NCBI RefSeq assembly: GCF_036417845.1
Contig: NC_090011.1
Span: forward strand, 2,190,726 to 2,254,725
Direction: 5' to 3'
Source of the DNA: Apteryx mantelli
Taxonomy: Eukaryota > Chordata > Aves > Apterygiformes > Apterygidae
DNA length: 64,000 nt
Shown here: positions 9,966-26,094 of the stretch, one piece after another
Layout: the number at the start of each line of letters is the position of its first letter
How positions within the stretch are numbered: position 1 is the first letter of the stretch
Position numbers and translations under genes: made by a program
Notes under the pieces: generated by a model
The model's database searches: none
Told to the model about the DNA's origin: nothing
The model's input: the letters and a program-made list of their open reading frames with translations, nothing else

Positions 9966-10440
9966 GGCAGGGGGACCATGTCGGCATGGTGGGGGGAGGT
10001 CGCATCACGCGTGTGTCGGCGTCGCGTCGGGGTCACATGTGTCGCGTTATGGGGGGCGTCACACGTGTCCGGCTGTGGGGGGGGAGGTCACGCGTGTTGG
10101 GATGTGACCTGCCGGGGGGGGGGCAAAGATGGGGGGTTTCCCCGGGGGGGGGGGTGTTCCACCCCCATCGCCCCCCCCCCGCTCCAGTGTTTTGGCCCCG
10201 CCCCTCCCCCGCGGCGCCCCGCCCCCGCAGATCGACAGGCGCCGCGGCCAATCGGCGCCGCCCCCCCGCCCTCGCGGGCACCGGCCCTTTTCTTAATGAA
10301 GCCCCGGGCTGTGGAAGGGGGGGGAGGCCCCGCCCCCCGCCCGCCCCCCGCCCGCCCCCATTGGCTGCGCTCAGCCAATGAGCGCCGCCTCGCGCCGCCC
10401 CCCCCCCCCGCGAGGATCCCCCCCGCCCCCCGGGTAATTA
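9966..10440. other. Spacer ISOC2-SHISA7 with CCAAT-containing CpG island
   Basis: The left part holds TCACGCGTGT and GTCACATGTGTCG variants. From about 10190 it becomes a CpG island with CCAAT boxes near 10250 and an inverted pair near 10360-10380. No coding exon is seen. Confidence 0.5.
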
Positions 10441-10619
10441 CCCCGGCGGGTCCGTCCTGCCGCGCCGGGACCGCGGCGCCGCGCCGCCCCCGCCGGCACC
10501 GGCACCGGCACCGGCACCGGCACCCGGGGGCAGCGGCGGCAGCGGGGCCGCTTCGGCTCGGCTCGGCTCGGCTCGGCTCGGTAAGCGGGCGCGTGGCTGG
10601 GGCTGGTTGCCGTGGCGAC
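10441..10619 (+). promoter_or_regulatory. SHISA7: Putative SHISA7 promoter and first non-coding exon
   Basis: A CpG-dense block with GGCACC and GGCTC hexamer/pentamer runs ends at CTCG followed by GTAAGC (donor at 10581). Just inside the intron is GTTGCCGTGGCGAC (10606-10619), an RFX X-box-like site. The gene's ATG is 3.9 kb downstream, so this is the best 5' exon candidate, but no transcript evidence is available. Confidence 0.4.
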
Positions 10620-10639
10620 GGGGGGGGGATGAGCGTGAC

Positions 10640-10669
10640 AGCGAGTGTGATGGTGATGAGCGTGACACC

Positions 10670-10700
<31 letters not shown>

Positions 10701-11760
10701 ACACCGCGACACCGCGACACCCCGTGCGCGAATGTGTGTGTGCGCGCGGCACCGGGTGTGATGGTGAGTGTGACAGCGGGTGCCTGTGTGACACCGGGTG
10801 TGAGACACTGTGCGACACTGTGACACCGAGTGTGTGTGTGTGTGACACCGAGTGTGACACTGTGAGAGCGTGACACTGTGTGGCTGCGTGTGACACCCTG
10901 TGTGCGACTGCGTGTGTGCGCGACTGTGCGTGTGGCACCGAGCGTGTGACGATGAGTGTGTGTGACACCGTGACGGTGTGCATGACACCGTGTGAATGCG
11001 CGTGACACCGTGACACCCTGTGTGCGAATGTGTGTGTGTGTGTGCGGCTCCGAGCGTGTGCCACACTGAGCGTGACACCGTGACAGTGTGTGTGTGACAC
11101 CGAGTGTGACACAGGAGTGTGACAGCATGTGACACCGAGTGTGTGGTGATGAATGTGACATGGGAGTGTGACTGTTTGTGTGACAGCGAGTGTGACACCA
11201 TGATGCTGTGTGTGTGACATTGAGTGTGACAGTGTGTGACAGCATGTGACTGTGTGTGTGTGACACTGTATGTGACACCATGACACCCTGTGTGTGACTG
11301 TGTGCGTGTGCACGACTGTGTGTGGCACCAAGTGTGACACCGTGACACCGAGTGTGTGCCACCGTGGCAGTGTGTATGACACTGTGACTGTATGTGACAC
11401 CGTGACACTAAGTGTGTGCGACTGTGTGTGTGTGCGGCACCGAGTGTGACACCATGACAGCGTGTGTGTGACACCAAGTGTGTGACGATGAGTGTGACAT
11501 GGGACTGACTGTGACAGCGTGTGTGTGATACTGTGTGTGTCTGGGTGACAGTGAGTGTGACACGGGAGTGTGTGACTGTGTGACAGCGTGTGACACCGTG
11601 CAGCTGTGTGTGACGTGACAGCGTGTGACTGTGTGTGACTGTGTGTGTGTAATGTGTGGCAGCGAGTGCGACAGCAAGTGACACCGTGACAGCGAGTGTG
11701 ACAGCGTGTGCGACACGGTGTGCGACGCGGGGGTGTGCAGCGGGGTCCAGGTGTGACACG
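10640..11760. repeat. GTGTGACACCG minisatellite
   Basis: About 1.1 kb of TG-rich units such as GTGTGACACCGAGTGTGACA includes a pure TG run near 10672-10700. Long open frames on the minus strand (His/Thr/Ser repeats) are artefacts of this array. Confidence 0.9.
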
Positions 11761-11829
11761 GACGGTGATGCTGTGCGCGCGCGGCCCTGTGTGTGCGGCC
11801 GTGTGATGGGGCAGCGGGTGACACCAGTG

Positions 11830-12140
11830 GCGGGTGACGTGTGTCCCGCTGCGTGTCACCACGCGTGTGCGCCTGGTGCTGTGTGTGCGACGCGTGTGCG
11901 ACGCGTGTGCAGGCTGCAGCCGTGTGCGTGTCCGTGCTCCGTCACATCCGTGTGCACGCGTGTTCGCCGGGAGCGTGGGGGAGCGTGTCTGCGAGCACAC
12001 GCGTGTGCTGGGCGCGGCCGGGTGCTGCCGCTTGTGCACGCGTGTGTCCGCGATCTGGGGCTCACGCGTGTGTCAGGCGTGTGCGTGTGCCCCACGCGTG
12101 TGCTTGGCGTGTGCCCGGTGCGTGTGGCAGCGTGTGCGGG
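11830..12140. repeat. CACGCGTGTGC-rich tract
   Basis: Scattered ACGCGTGTGC motifs lie in mixed GC-rich sequence between two minisatellites. No exon is visible. Confidence 0.6.
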
Positions 12141-12174
12141 GGGTCCCGGCGCTGGGGGCACCGTTGGGAACCAC

Positions 12175-12975
12175 CGGGGGAGGGAGGGAAGGAGGGAGGG
12201 GAACAGGCGGACGAGGAGGGAGAGACGCAGGGATGCAGGGATGGAGAGTGGAGGGATGGGTGGGGGATGCAGGGATGGAGGGACGATGGAGGGAGGGATG
12301 GAGCGGATGAACAGATGGAGGGATGGAGCGAAGGAGGGATGGGGATGGAGGGAGCGAAGGAGGGATGCAGGGATGGAGAGTGGAGGGATGGGTGGGGGAT
12401 GCAGGGATGGAGGGATGGGGATGGAGGACATGAACAGATGGAGGGACAGGACAGAGGGATGGAGCGAAGGAGGGATGCAGGGATGGAGGGATGATGGAGG
12501 GAGGGATGAAGCGGATGAACAGATGGAGGGATGGAGCGAAGGAGGGATGGGGATGGAGGGAGGGATGAAGGGGATGGAGCGAAGGAGGGATGCAGGGATG
12601 GAGGGACGATGGAGGGAGGGATGGAGCAGATGGACAGACGGAGGACGGGGATGGAGGGATGGAGCGAAGGAGGGATGGGGACGGAGGGGTGAGGATGAGG
12701 AGGGATGGGGATGGAGGAGGCAGGTTCGGAGGGACGCTGATGGAGGGATGGGGATGGAGGGATGGGGGATGGAGGCAGGACGATGGGATGGAGGGATGAG
12801 GATGCATGGAGAGATGGAGGGATGGATGGAAGGATGAATGGGGGGATGGATGGGGATGGGTGAAGGATGGAGGATGAAGGGGGGATGAAGGATGCATGGA
12901 GAGATGGAGGGATGGATGGAAGGATGAATGGAGGGATGGATGGGATGGATGAAGGATGGAGGATGAGGGGGGATG
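12175..12975. repeat. GGATGGAGGGAT purine minisatellite
   Basis: About 800 bases of purine-rich units built from GGATGGAGGGATGGAGCGAA show higher-order blocks of about 110-120 bases. Minus-strand open frames encode Pro/Ser/His repeats only. Confidence 0.9.
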
Positions 12976-13047
12976 GGGTGACGGGGGGTGACGGGGGGGG
13001 GACGGAGGGCGGCGAGCGGGGGAGGGGCCGGCGGTTGCCGGGGCGCC

Positions 13048-13250
13048 GTTGCCATGGCGACGGCACAGGCTGCCTGGCTGCTCCGGCGGGATGAGCGGGG
13101 AGCGGGGGAGGGGCCGGACGCCTGGGCCCCCCCCCCCCCGGGGGGCGACCCGCCGGGAGCGGGGCATTGTGGGTAACCCGGGCCTGGGCCGGGGCGCAGC
13201 AAAGCACTCTGGGTAACTGCTGCCCTGCGGGGCGCAAGGCATTGTGGGTA
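13048..13250. promoter_or_regulatory. X-box-like site and three CATTGTGGGTA motifs
   Basis: A CpG-rich island inside the repeat field holds GTTGCCATGGCGAC (13048-13061), close to an RFX X-box. It also holds GCATTGTGGGTAAC at 13164, GCACTCTGGGTAAC at 13204 and GCATTGTGGGTA at 13239, spaced 35-40 bases. It may be an alternative SHISA7 promoter or an intronic enhancer. Confidence 0.35.
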
Positions 13251-13339
13251 GTGCCCGGGTCCCCTCCCCCCCCCCCGTTTGGGGACGTTTTGCCCCGTTT
13301 CGGGGCCCAGGAGGGACGTTGGCTGTGCGAAGCGGCGCG

Positions 13340-13765
13340 GGAGGGCTCCCGGCGCGCACACGCCTGCACACGCCTGCACACGCCCGAGCGCATGCTTACA
13401 CACGCTTGCACACACACGCTTGCACATGCTTGCACACGCTTGCACACACACGCTTGCACGCACATGCTTGCACACGCTTGCACATGTTTGCACACACACA
13501 CGCTTGCACACGCGTGCACGTTTGCGCACACACACACCTGCACACACTTGCACATGTTTGCACACACACACGCCTGCACACGCCCTGAGCGCACGCCTGC
13601 ACACGCCTGCACACGCCTGAGCGCACGCCTGCACACGCCCAAGTGCATGCTTACACACGCTTGCACACACATGCTTGCACACGCTTGCACACACATGCTT
13701 GCACACGCGTGCACATGTTTGCACACACACACGCCTGCACACGCCTGCACGGCTCAGCGCGGCTC
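13340..13765. repeat. GCACACGCTTGCACAC minisatellite
   Basis: About 420 bases of CA-rich units containing CTTGCACACACACGCTTGCA end at a splice-acceptor-like CCTCCGCAG at 13769-13777. Confidence 0.88.
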
Positions 13766-13799
13766 CTCCCTCCGCAGGTCCCGGCCCGGCCCCGGCTCC

Positions 13800-18377
<4,578 letters not shown>

Positions 18378-18419
18378 GCCCCCCCCCCCGCCCCCCGCCG
18401 CTGCCGTCCCCCCCCCCCG

Positions 18420-19065
18420 CACCGCACCGCACCGGGGGACGCGGCACCGCGCTGCGTCACGGGACACGGCACCGCACCGGGGGACACGGCACCGCACGGT
18501 GCCACGCGACACGCTGCGACACGGCACGGTGCAGCACGGCACGACGTGTTGTGACACAGCGCGGTGCGACCCGGCACGACGTGTTGTGATACGGCGCAGT
18601 GCGACACGGCACGGTGCAACACAGCACATGTGATACAGCACGGTGCAGCACGGCACGACGTGTTGTGACACAGTGCGGTGCGACCCGGCACGACGTGTTG
18701 TGATACGGCGCAGTGCGACCCGGCACGGTGCAACACAGCACGGTGCGACGCAGCACAGTGCGACACAGCACAACCTGTGATACAGCACGGTGCGACACGG
18801 CACGAAACGTTGTGACACGGCACGGTGCGGTGTGACCCGGCACGATGTGTTGTGATATGGCGCAGTGCAACATGGACCCGTGCAACGCGGCACGGTGCAA
18901 CACGGCACAACGTGTTGTGACACAGTGCGGTGCAACGCGACATGATCGGTGCAACACGTCGCGGTGTGACACGTCGCGGTGTGACACGTCGCGGTGTGAC
19001 ACGGCACGGTGCAGCGTGGTGCGGTGTGACGTGTCGCGACGCGCTGCGGTGTCACAGCCTCAGAC
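18420..19065. repeat. CGGCACGGTGCGACA minisatellite after SHISA7
   Basis: About 640 bases of units such as CGGCACGACGTGTTGTGACA start just after the SHISA7 stop. Open frames on both strands are compositional. Confidence 0.85.
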
Positions 19066-19079
19066 TCAGCTTTGCGGCG

Positions 19080-20090
19080 CTCGGCTCAGCAGCTAATGAT
19101 GTCACGGCTCCGGACTTGGTGGCTGATGACATCACGCCGTTCAGCTCAGCAGCTGATGACGTCACAGCCTTGGGCTCGGTGGCTGACGGTGTCACCTCCG
19201 GACTCAGCAGCCGGTGATGTCACAGGCTTGGACTCGGCGGCTGATGATGTCACAGCATCCAGCTCGGCAGCTAATGACATCACGGCCTCGGGCTCGGCGG
19301 CTGGTGGCGTCACCCTTGGACTCGGTGGCCAATGACGTCGCAGCCCTGGACTCGGCAGCTGATGACGTCACAGCGTTCGGCTCGGCAGCTAATGACGTCA
19401 CGGCCTTGGACTCGTCAGGTGATGATGTCACAGCCTCGGGCTCGGCAACCGATGACGTCACGGCCTTGGGCTTGTCGGCCGACAGCACTGCAGCCTCGGG
19501 CTCGGCGCGCGATGATGTCAGCCTTGGCCTCCGTGGCTGATGACGTCATCGCACGGAGCTTGGCGGCTGATGACATCGCAGCGTTCGGCTCAGTGGCTGA
19601 CGGTGCCGCAGCCTTGGACTCGGCGGCTGATGACGTCACGGCCGCGGACTGTGATGTCACAGCACTGGACTCCCCGTCTCATGATGTCACAGCGCCGGAC
19701 TCGCCGTCCGATGATGTCACGGCAGCCGCTTCTCGATGATGTCAAGCCCGGGGGTCCCGCGGCCCCCGATGATGTAAACACTGTGGATGCCCCCCGATGA
19801 CGTCAGCACCGGGGACTCCCGTCGCCCCGCCCCCCGATGACGTCATCGGCCGGGGCGGCGGCGTTGGCGTCGGTGATGTCACAGCGGCGGGGATGCCCCT
19901 CCCCCTGGCGGTGATGATGTCACAGGGCCCGGGCGCCCGCCTCACCGCGATGTCACTGCCAAGACTCCGCCTCCCCGTGCCGCGGGGGGGGGTGTGGGGT
20001 GGGCGGAGCCCTTTTTGATGATGTCACCTCTCTCCGCTGATGTCACCGGAGAGAGCGCCCGTTTTTAACCCCCCCCATGACGTCACGGCC
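19080..20090. repeat. About 30-bp minisatellite of CRE-like units
   Basis: Roughly thirty units of about 30 bases each contain GATGACGTCACAG or a one/two-base variant, followed by CCTCGGACTCGGCGG-like sequence. Perfect TGACGTCA palindromes are at 19157, 19363, 19393, 19453, 19541, 19631, 19798, 19838 and 20078. Spacing loosens after 19740. It lies 0.7-1.7 kb past the SHISA7 stop, likely 3' UTR or flank. Confidence 0.88.
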
Positions 20091-20184
20091 CCCCCCCAGC
20101 CTTGTACATATCCGTCCCAGTGAGTTTGTCAGGTCTCAGCCCCCCCCCCGGGCCAAACCAAGGGCTCCCCCCCCCCGCCGGGCC

Positions 20185-20760
20185 CCGGCACACGCGTGTG
20201 CACACGTGTCCCTGCACCCACACGCGTGCCCAGGGCGCTCACACACGCGTGTGCCCCCCCCCGTCCCCACCGAATCGAAGCCATAGAAAAGGGGGGGGGC
20301 CCAAATCTGGAGCCGGGGGGGGGGAAGGGGGCTGCGTGTGCGGGACGCGGCGTGCGTGTGCGTGCACACACGTGTGGCTGCATGTGCGGGAGGCGGTGTG
20401 TGCGTGTCGCTGCACACGCGTGACCCCCCCCTCCGTGTCCCCGCGTTCCCCCCCCCCTGAGGCCCATGTGCCTTAGTGTCCCCCCCCCCCCCCGGGCAGG
20501 GGACATGAGGGGTCCCGGGGAGGGGCGGCAGCACACGCGTGTGCGCGTTCCCCCGCGACACGTGGCTGCGCGTGGAGGGGGGAGACGACCCGTGACACGT
20601 GTGCACACGCGTGTGTGCCTGCGGGCAGCGTGTGCTCGCCCCCGTGCCGGGTCCCGCTTGTACATGCGTGTTCCCCCTCGCACACGCGTGTTCCCTCCTC
20701 GCACACGCGTGTTCCCCCCTTGCACACGCGTGTTCCCCCTCTTGCACACGCATGTGCCCC
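20185..20760. repeat. CACACGCGTGTGC tracts
   Basis: Repeated CACACGCGTGTGC and CGTGTTCCCCC units form two clusters, 20185-20250 and 20520-20755. They are alternating purine-pyrimidine and Z-DNA-prone. Confidence 0.7.
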
Positions 20761-20868
20761 CCCCTTAGCACGGGGGTGTTTTTAAGCCCGATTTTAAGCA
20801 AAAAACCTCGTGGCCTGCGGGGGGGGGGGGGGAGGGGGGGCGCCCCGAGGGCGGGAGGGTTTTGGGGG

Positions 20869-20874
20869 AATAAA
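20869..20874 (+). terminator. SHISA7: Poly(A) signal AATAAA, probably of SHISA7
   Basis: This is the first AATAAA downstream of the SHISA7 stop, 2.5 kb away. If used, the 3' UTR includes both preceding minisatellites. Confidence 0.45.
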
Positions 20875-20929
20875 CGGACATTTCCTGGCCTGGGACTCGC
20901 CTGGATTCAATGGGGAGACGGGGGGGGAC

Positions 20930-21120
20930 CCCAAATGTGGGGCCTGGGGGGGGGCGCCGGGGGGCCATGGGGCTGGTCTGGGGTCCCGGTTTGGGGGGTC
21001 CCGTGGGGCTGGGGGGGCTGGTTTGGGGGTCCTGGTTTGGGGGGTCCCGTGGGGCTGGGGGGGCTGGTTTGGGGGTCCCAGTTTGGGGGGTCCCGGGGGC
21101 TGGGGTGGGTTTGGGGCGGG
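20930..21120. repeat. GGTTTGGGGGGTCCCGTGG array
   Basis: About four 55-base units occur between the poly(A) signal and the UBE2S promoter region. Confidence 0.75.
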
Positions 21121-21182
21121 GGGGGACACTTCACCCCCCCTCCCCGGACGAGGCTTTCCCATGAGCCCCCGCGCCAGACCTT

Positions 21183-21203
21183 ATTTGCATACTTCATTTG
21201 CAT
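21183..21203 (+). promoter_or_regulatory. Twin octamer motifs upstream of UBE2S
   Basis: ATTTGCAT occurs exactly at 21183-21190 and 21196-21203, a 13-base repeat inside a short AT-rich island of about 40 bases. The octamer is the POU2F1/2 site. Confidence 0.6.
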
Positions 21204-21255
21204 ACATTAATATGAATGAGGCAAGGAGAGGCCGTTCCTCACGCCTTCCTCGCTG

Positions 21256-21704
21256 ATTGGCTGCTCCGGCTGCCGCTCAGTGACGCACACCCCTCCCGGC
21301 ACCGGAGGGAAGTCCCGCCCCACCGGCGAAGCCCTCCCCTCCCTCCCCCTTCCCGTCCCACCGCCCCGCGCGGCCTCTCGCGCCTCCCATTGGCGGAGCC
21401 GCCTGCCAATCCGCCATTTCAAATGCTCCCGCCCCGCCCCTTCCCGCCGACCGTTACGGCGTAAACAACCGCCGCTCCCCGCCCCGCCCCTTCCGCCTCG
21501 CGACCTTCGTATTCCAAACCCACCAATCAGCGCGCAGCGCCCGCCCCCTTCCCTCTTCCCCCATTGGCCCGCGTCCGCCGTTGACATCGGAAGCCAAGCT
21601 CCACCCCCCGCCGGGAAGGGGCGGGACCGAGCCGCCAGGCCCCGCCGGCACTGATTGGCGCGCGGCGCGGGGAGGCGTGGCCAGCGGGGCCCGGAGGCTA
21701 TAAA
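21256..21704 (+). promoter_or_regulatory. UBE2S: UBE2S promoter with CCAAT boxes, CHR-like site and TATA
   Basis: CCAAT boxes lie at 21256, 21389, 21406, 21523, 21563 and 21654 in both orientations. TTCAAA (TTTGAA on the other strand, the CHR core) is at 21418-21423 and TATAAA at 21699-21704. Several CCAAT boxes plus a CHR is the pattern of G2/M genes bound by NF-Y and MuvB/DREAM, which suits an APC/C E2. The ATG is at 21933. Confidence 0.6.
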
Positions 21705-21932
21705 GGGCGGCGCTGGGCACGCGCCGCGCTCAGTGCGACGGGTGGGCGGCGGCAGCCGGGCCGGCGGCGGGAGCGAGCGGCGGCGCCGCGGATCGGCAGG
21801 GACCTGCCGCTCTCCGGTGGGGAGAGGGGGGCCCTGCTGCGGACCCTGCCTCTCCCCACCCCCCTGGCCACCCGGCGAGGCCCCCCCGGGGGAAGGGGGG
21901 GCCCCTGCGCGGCCTCTGCCGGGCCCAGCGCC

Positions 21933-24900
21933 ATGGTGAGTGCTCCCCGGACGCCTGGGCCCCCTCCGTGCATTTGGCGGGGGGGAGGAGGGGGGTGGGA
22001 CCTGCTGTTTGTGGCCCGCCCTGAGCTGGGCAGGGTTTGAGGGGCGAAAAGGACCCAAATCCCCTCCCTAGCTGCCTCCCCCTTTCCCCCCAGCGCCCCT
22101 TTCCCCTCAGGCTGACCCGGGGGGGCGGATATGGCCCCTTCTTCCCCCCCCCCCCCCCCACACTCCCCAGCGTGGTTGTGTCGGACTCTGCCCAGAAAAG
22201 GCTGAAACCAGCCCAAAGAGGGGGAACAGCCTGAAACTTTCTGCCTCTGTTCCTCTGGGCCTGTTTATTTTGGGAGGGGGGTTAAACGCAGCCCCTGGAT
22301 CTCCCCCCCCCCCCATGCCATGAGCTGCTGGTGCAGCAATGTCTCATTTCATCCCTTTTCCCTTCTTTTGCAGGAGACTCGAGGCGCCTGGCAGGTGAGT
22401 GTGAAAGCAGAGTGGTTTGGGGCTCGGGCCTGGCACCCCCCTTTCCTCCCCCCCCCCCCCCAGGGCCTGGTCTGGGGGAGCCCTCAACCCCCGGGGCAGC
22501 ACCAAAACCTCCAGGCGCTGCCGCCCGTTTCCCCGCTGCAGGCCGGGACGGGAAAGTTTTGAGCGCGTGGAGTCGTTCCCTTGGGCCGCAGGAAGAGGAG
22601 GAAAAACAGCGGCCGTGGGTGCTCGAGCTTAAATAAAAACAAGGGTTGCGTGAGGCTGCCCCGAACCCGCAGCCCTCGCCGGCCGGGCACGGCCAAGCCT
22701 CCGCCGCTTCCCCCCTTTTCCGGCCTGTTTGGGGGGCTCAAATCCCGGTCCGGGCCTGCTCTTGCTCCCGCTTTGGCAGGCCGAGGCCGGAGCGGGGGGG
22801 GGGAAGGAGGTGCCGGAAGCGACCTGCCCTTGCGTGAGGCCTTTGCTCCCGATGGACGTTCTCGCTCCCGCTCCGTTTCCCCCCTCGCCGCCCCGTCGAG
22901 GCGGCTCTGCGCCTGCGAAGGCGTCTCGGAGGCCAAGCGCCGGGCGAGAGCGGCCCGGCGGCCGCCTAGGCCTCGAGGACCGTCCGCTAAATCGACAACA
23001 AGTCACGGGGGGGGGGGGGGGGGGGGGAAGGGCCGCGCTTGGCCGCGGTGCCTGGCGGAGGTGGGCTTGTGGGGGGGGGGGGCAGCTTGTTTTGCTGCCC
23101 GAATCGTCTTTTGGAGGCTCCTTCCCTGCGCGTTGAGGTCCGGGCGGCCCCTGGGGGGGGGCTCAGGATGGAGAAGAGGGGGGAGTTTGGGGGCATTCGG
23201 GGAGCCCGGAGCCGGCAGCGGCCCCTTTCTCGCCGCTCGCGGTCTCGCCGAGGCCTTGTTGGCCTTCTCGGACGTTTCGTCTCGAGCGCGGCGCCGCTTC
23301 TCCGGCGCTTATTAGCGATGGTGGTTGGGGGGGGGGGGCAGGCTGCTAACGGTCCCCCCCCCCTCCACCGGCAGCACCCGCTGCCCAAACTTTTGCCGGC
23401 CCGGGCTGGCGGGTGGGACGCGCTCGGAGGTTCGTTCCTCGTGCGGCTGTTTGCAGGCAGGGTGGTGGGGTGCCCTCCCCCAAAATATACCCCCTGTCGG
23501 GGGGGGGGGTTCTGGCATGGAGCGAGTTGGCCGGTCTCAGCTCGGGAGGGGGGGCCCCTTTGGTGCTGACAGAGATGGGCCCACGCGGGGCGCGGAAGGT
23601 GCTGCCGGGGGGGGTCTCTGACACTCCCTTCCCGCCCCCCCTGGCAGAACTCCAACGTGGAGAACCTGCCCCCCCACGTGCTGCGGCTGGTCTACAAGGA
23701 GGTGTCAACGCTGACGTCCGACCCGCCCGACGGCATCAAGCTCTTCCCCAACGAGGAGGACATCACCGACGTGCAGGTCACCATCGAAGGCCCCGGTGAG
23801 CCGGCGGGGGGGGGGGGAGGTGGCCCCCTTTTCCCCCCCCTTCCCACCCAGCGTGGGGCTGGTGGGGGTCCCTGTCCCCGAAGCAGCCTCCGTCCCGGGG
23901 ACGGGGCCCCCCCAGACCAAGCGGAGCGGGAGGGGAGCGCGCGGGACCGGCTCTCACCCCTCTCCCCTCTCTCCCCCCCCCCCCAGAAGGGACCCCCTAC
24001 GCGGGGGGGGTCTTCCGCATGAAGCTGGTGCTGGGCAAGGAGTTCCCGGCGGCCCCCCCCAAGGGCTATTTCCTCACCAAGATCTTCCACCCCAACGTGG
24101 GCCCCAGCGGGGAGATCTGCGTCAACGTGCTCAAGCGGGACTGGAAGGCCGAGCTGGGCATCCGGCACGTGCTGCTGGTGAGCGGGGGGCAGAGCCGGGG
24201 GGGGGGGGGCTGGGGGACCCTGGGGCCTCGGATCCCCCGGCTGCCCCCACCGGGCACTGGGGGGGTTGCGGTTAAATTAGGGGTGTCCCAGGGCCAGACT
24301 GGGGTTAAATTAGGGGTGTCCCAGGGCTGCACTGGGGGATGTGGGGTTAAATTAGGGGTGTCCCAGGGCTGCACTGGGGGATTTGGGTTAAATTAGGGGT
24401 GTCCCAGGGCTGGACTGGGGTTAAATTAGGGGTGTCCCAGGGCTGCACTGGGGGATTTGGGTTAAATTAGGGGTGTCTGAGGGCCGGACTGGGGGATTTG
24501 GGTTAAATTTTAGGGGTGTCCCAGGAATGACCTGGGGGATTTGGGGTAAATTAGGGGTCTCTTGGTGACCTCAGAGGGGCTCTAAGGGCTGAGGCACCTT
24601 GTGGGAGGTCAAAGGGGGGGTTGGTTGGGCTCCTGCCCCCATGGGGGGGCACCTGGCAGGGCCCCCTCCCAGGAGAAGAGCCCAGGCGTCCGGGTCCTCC
24701 CCCCTAACCCCATTTCCCCCCCCCCCCCCCCCCCCCCCGCAGACCATCAAATGCCTCCTGATCCACCCGAACCCCGAGTCGGCGCTGAACGAGGAAGCGG
24801 GGCGGCTGCTGCTGGAGAACTACGAGGAGTACGCAGCCCGCGCCCGCCTCCTCACCGAGATCCACGCCCAGGCGCCCGCCCTGCGCCCCGGGGGGGCCCC

Positions 24901-25048
24901 CCGCGACCCCCCGGACCCCTGCGCCTCCACCTCGGCCCCCGCCACCCTCCCCGAGGGCCCCATGGCTAAGAAACACGCTGGCGACCGTGATAAGAAGCTG
25001 CTGGCCAAGAAGAAGACTGATAAGAAACGGGCCCTGAGGCGGCTCTAG
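21933..25048 (+). CDS. UBE2S: Ubiquitin-conjugating enzyme E2 S
   Basis: UBE2S is the E2 that extends K11-linked ubiquitin chains on APC/C substrates in mitosis. Exons are 21933-21935 (ATG only), 23648-23795, 23987-24177 and 24743-25048, giving 215 residues. The UBC fold includes [29 protein letters not shown] and [12 protein letters not shown] with the catalytic Cys, then [20 protein letters not shown]. The Ser/Thr/Pro-rich linker is shorter than in human (222 aa). The Lys-rich tail ends in LRRL, the motif that docks on APC/C. The start codon is split from the next codon by intron 1, with GTGAGT immediately after ATG. It is intact in sequence. Confidence 0.98.
24265..24580. repeat. GTTAAATTAGGGGTGTCCC array, UBE2S intron 3
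   Basis: About seven units of 40-48 bases contain GTTAAATTAGGGGTGTCCCA. They are notably AT-richer than their surroundings. Confidence 0.85.
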
Positions 25049-25158
25049 GGGGGGGGCCGGGGGGCCCCGTCTCCCCATGGACCGGGGGGGGGGCCCTGTC
25101 CCCGTCCCCTCCCCACACAGACCCCGGTGGGGGGGGGGGGTGGCCTGGGCAGCTGCCT

Positions 25159-25164
25159 AATAAA
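25159..25164 (+). terminator. UBE2S: Poly(A) signal of UBE2S
   Basis: AATAAA lies 111 bases after the stop and is followed by a T/G-rich downstream element (GTTTGGGGGTGG...TTTTTTGTTTT). Confidence 0.9.
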
Positions 25165-26094
25165 CTGTCCCTTTTCTCTTCCCACCTACTAATTTTTTGT
25201 TTGGGGGTGGTTAGGGGGGTTTGGGGGTGTTTTTTTGTTTTTTTTGGGGGGGGTGCAGGGGGGTGAGATTTCCCCCCCTTTTCTCTTTAAGTTATTTAAA
25301 TTATACAAAACACCAAAAAGGACAAAAAAAAAACACACTGCAAGTTATTAAAGGCATTTTTTTTTTCTAGTGCTGCTGTAGTCTCTGTTCCCTGTTGCGG
25401 GGGGGGGGGGGGGAATCTGCCCCGGGGGGGGGCAGATTTGGGGGTATTGGGGCAGAGCCAAAGCCTGGCCTGGACTCCGGGCTGGGCCCTGGCAGGGGGC
25501 AGAACCCGGCCTGGATTTCCTCGTGCCTGGGTTGGACTCAGGCTGCTGGAGCTGGTTGGAAGCAGAGTCCGGCCTGGATGTGCGGAGCGGGCTGGAGCTG
25601 GGGGTGCAAAACCAGGCCTGGATCACGGAGCAGGATGAAGCCTGGATTCAGGTGGGTCGAGGCAAAATGCAGCCAGGATCATGACCGGGATTGGGTGCTG
25701 GGTGCAGACAAAACCCGGCCTGGTGGTCCGGACTGGATGGGGGTTGGAGAAAAAGCCCGGTCTGGATCCCCACCGAGCTGGGCTGAGGGCCAAACCTGGC
25801 TTGAGTTTCCCTTTGGGGCCGGAGCGGATTCAGGCTGAGGGGGGGTCAGACCTGGCCTGGATCTTTCTCCGAGGCCGGAGGCAACTCCCGGCTCTCCCCA
25901 CCCGGTGCTGCCCCACACTGGGGGTCTCGCGTGGATGCTCCCACCCGTGCGTGTGCTGCACACTTGCCTGCCCTCGTGCGCTCGCGGTCCCTCGTGCTGC
26001 CCATCATGCCTCTGCCCCCCCCCACCCCGGGGACTCGCTCTCCCATGATGCTCTGTGGCTCCCTGCCAGCTGGGGCTGGGGCCTGGCTGCCCCG

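Noticed and set aside
10371-12039. Long His/Thr/Ser-rich minus-strand frames
   Set aside because: These are translations of the TG-rich minisatellite in several frames at once, not a zinc-binding protein.
12175-12975. Possible CRISPR-like regular repeat
   Set aside because: There are no unique spacers; it is a eukaryotic purine minisatellite and the genome is vertebrate.
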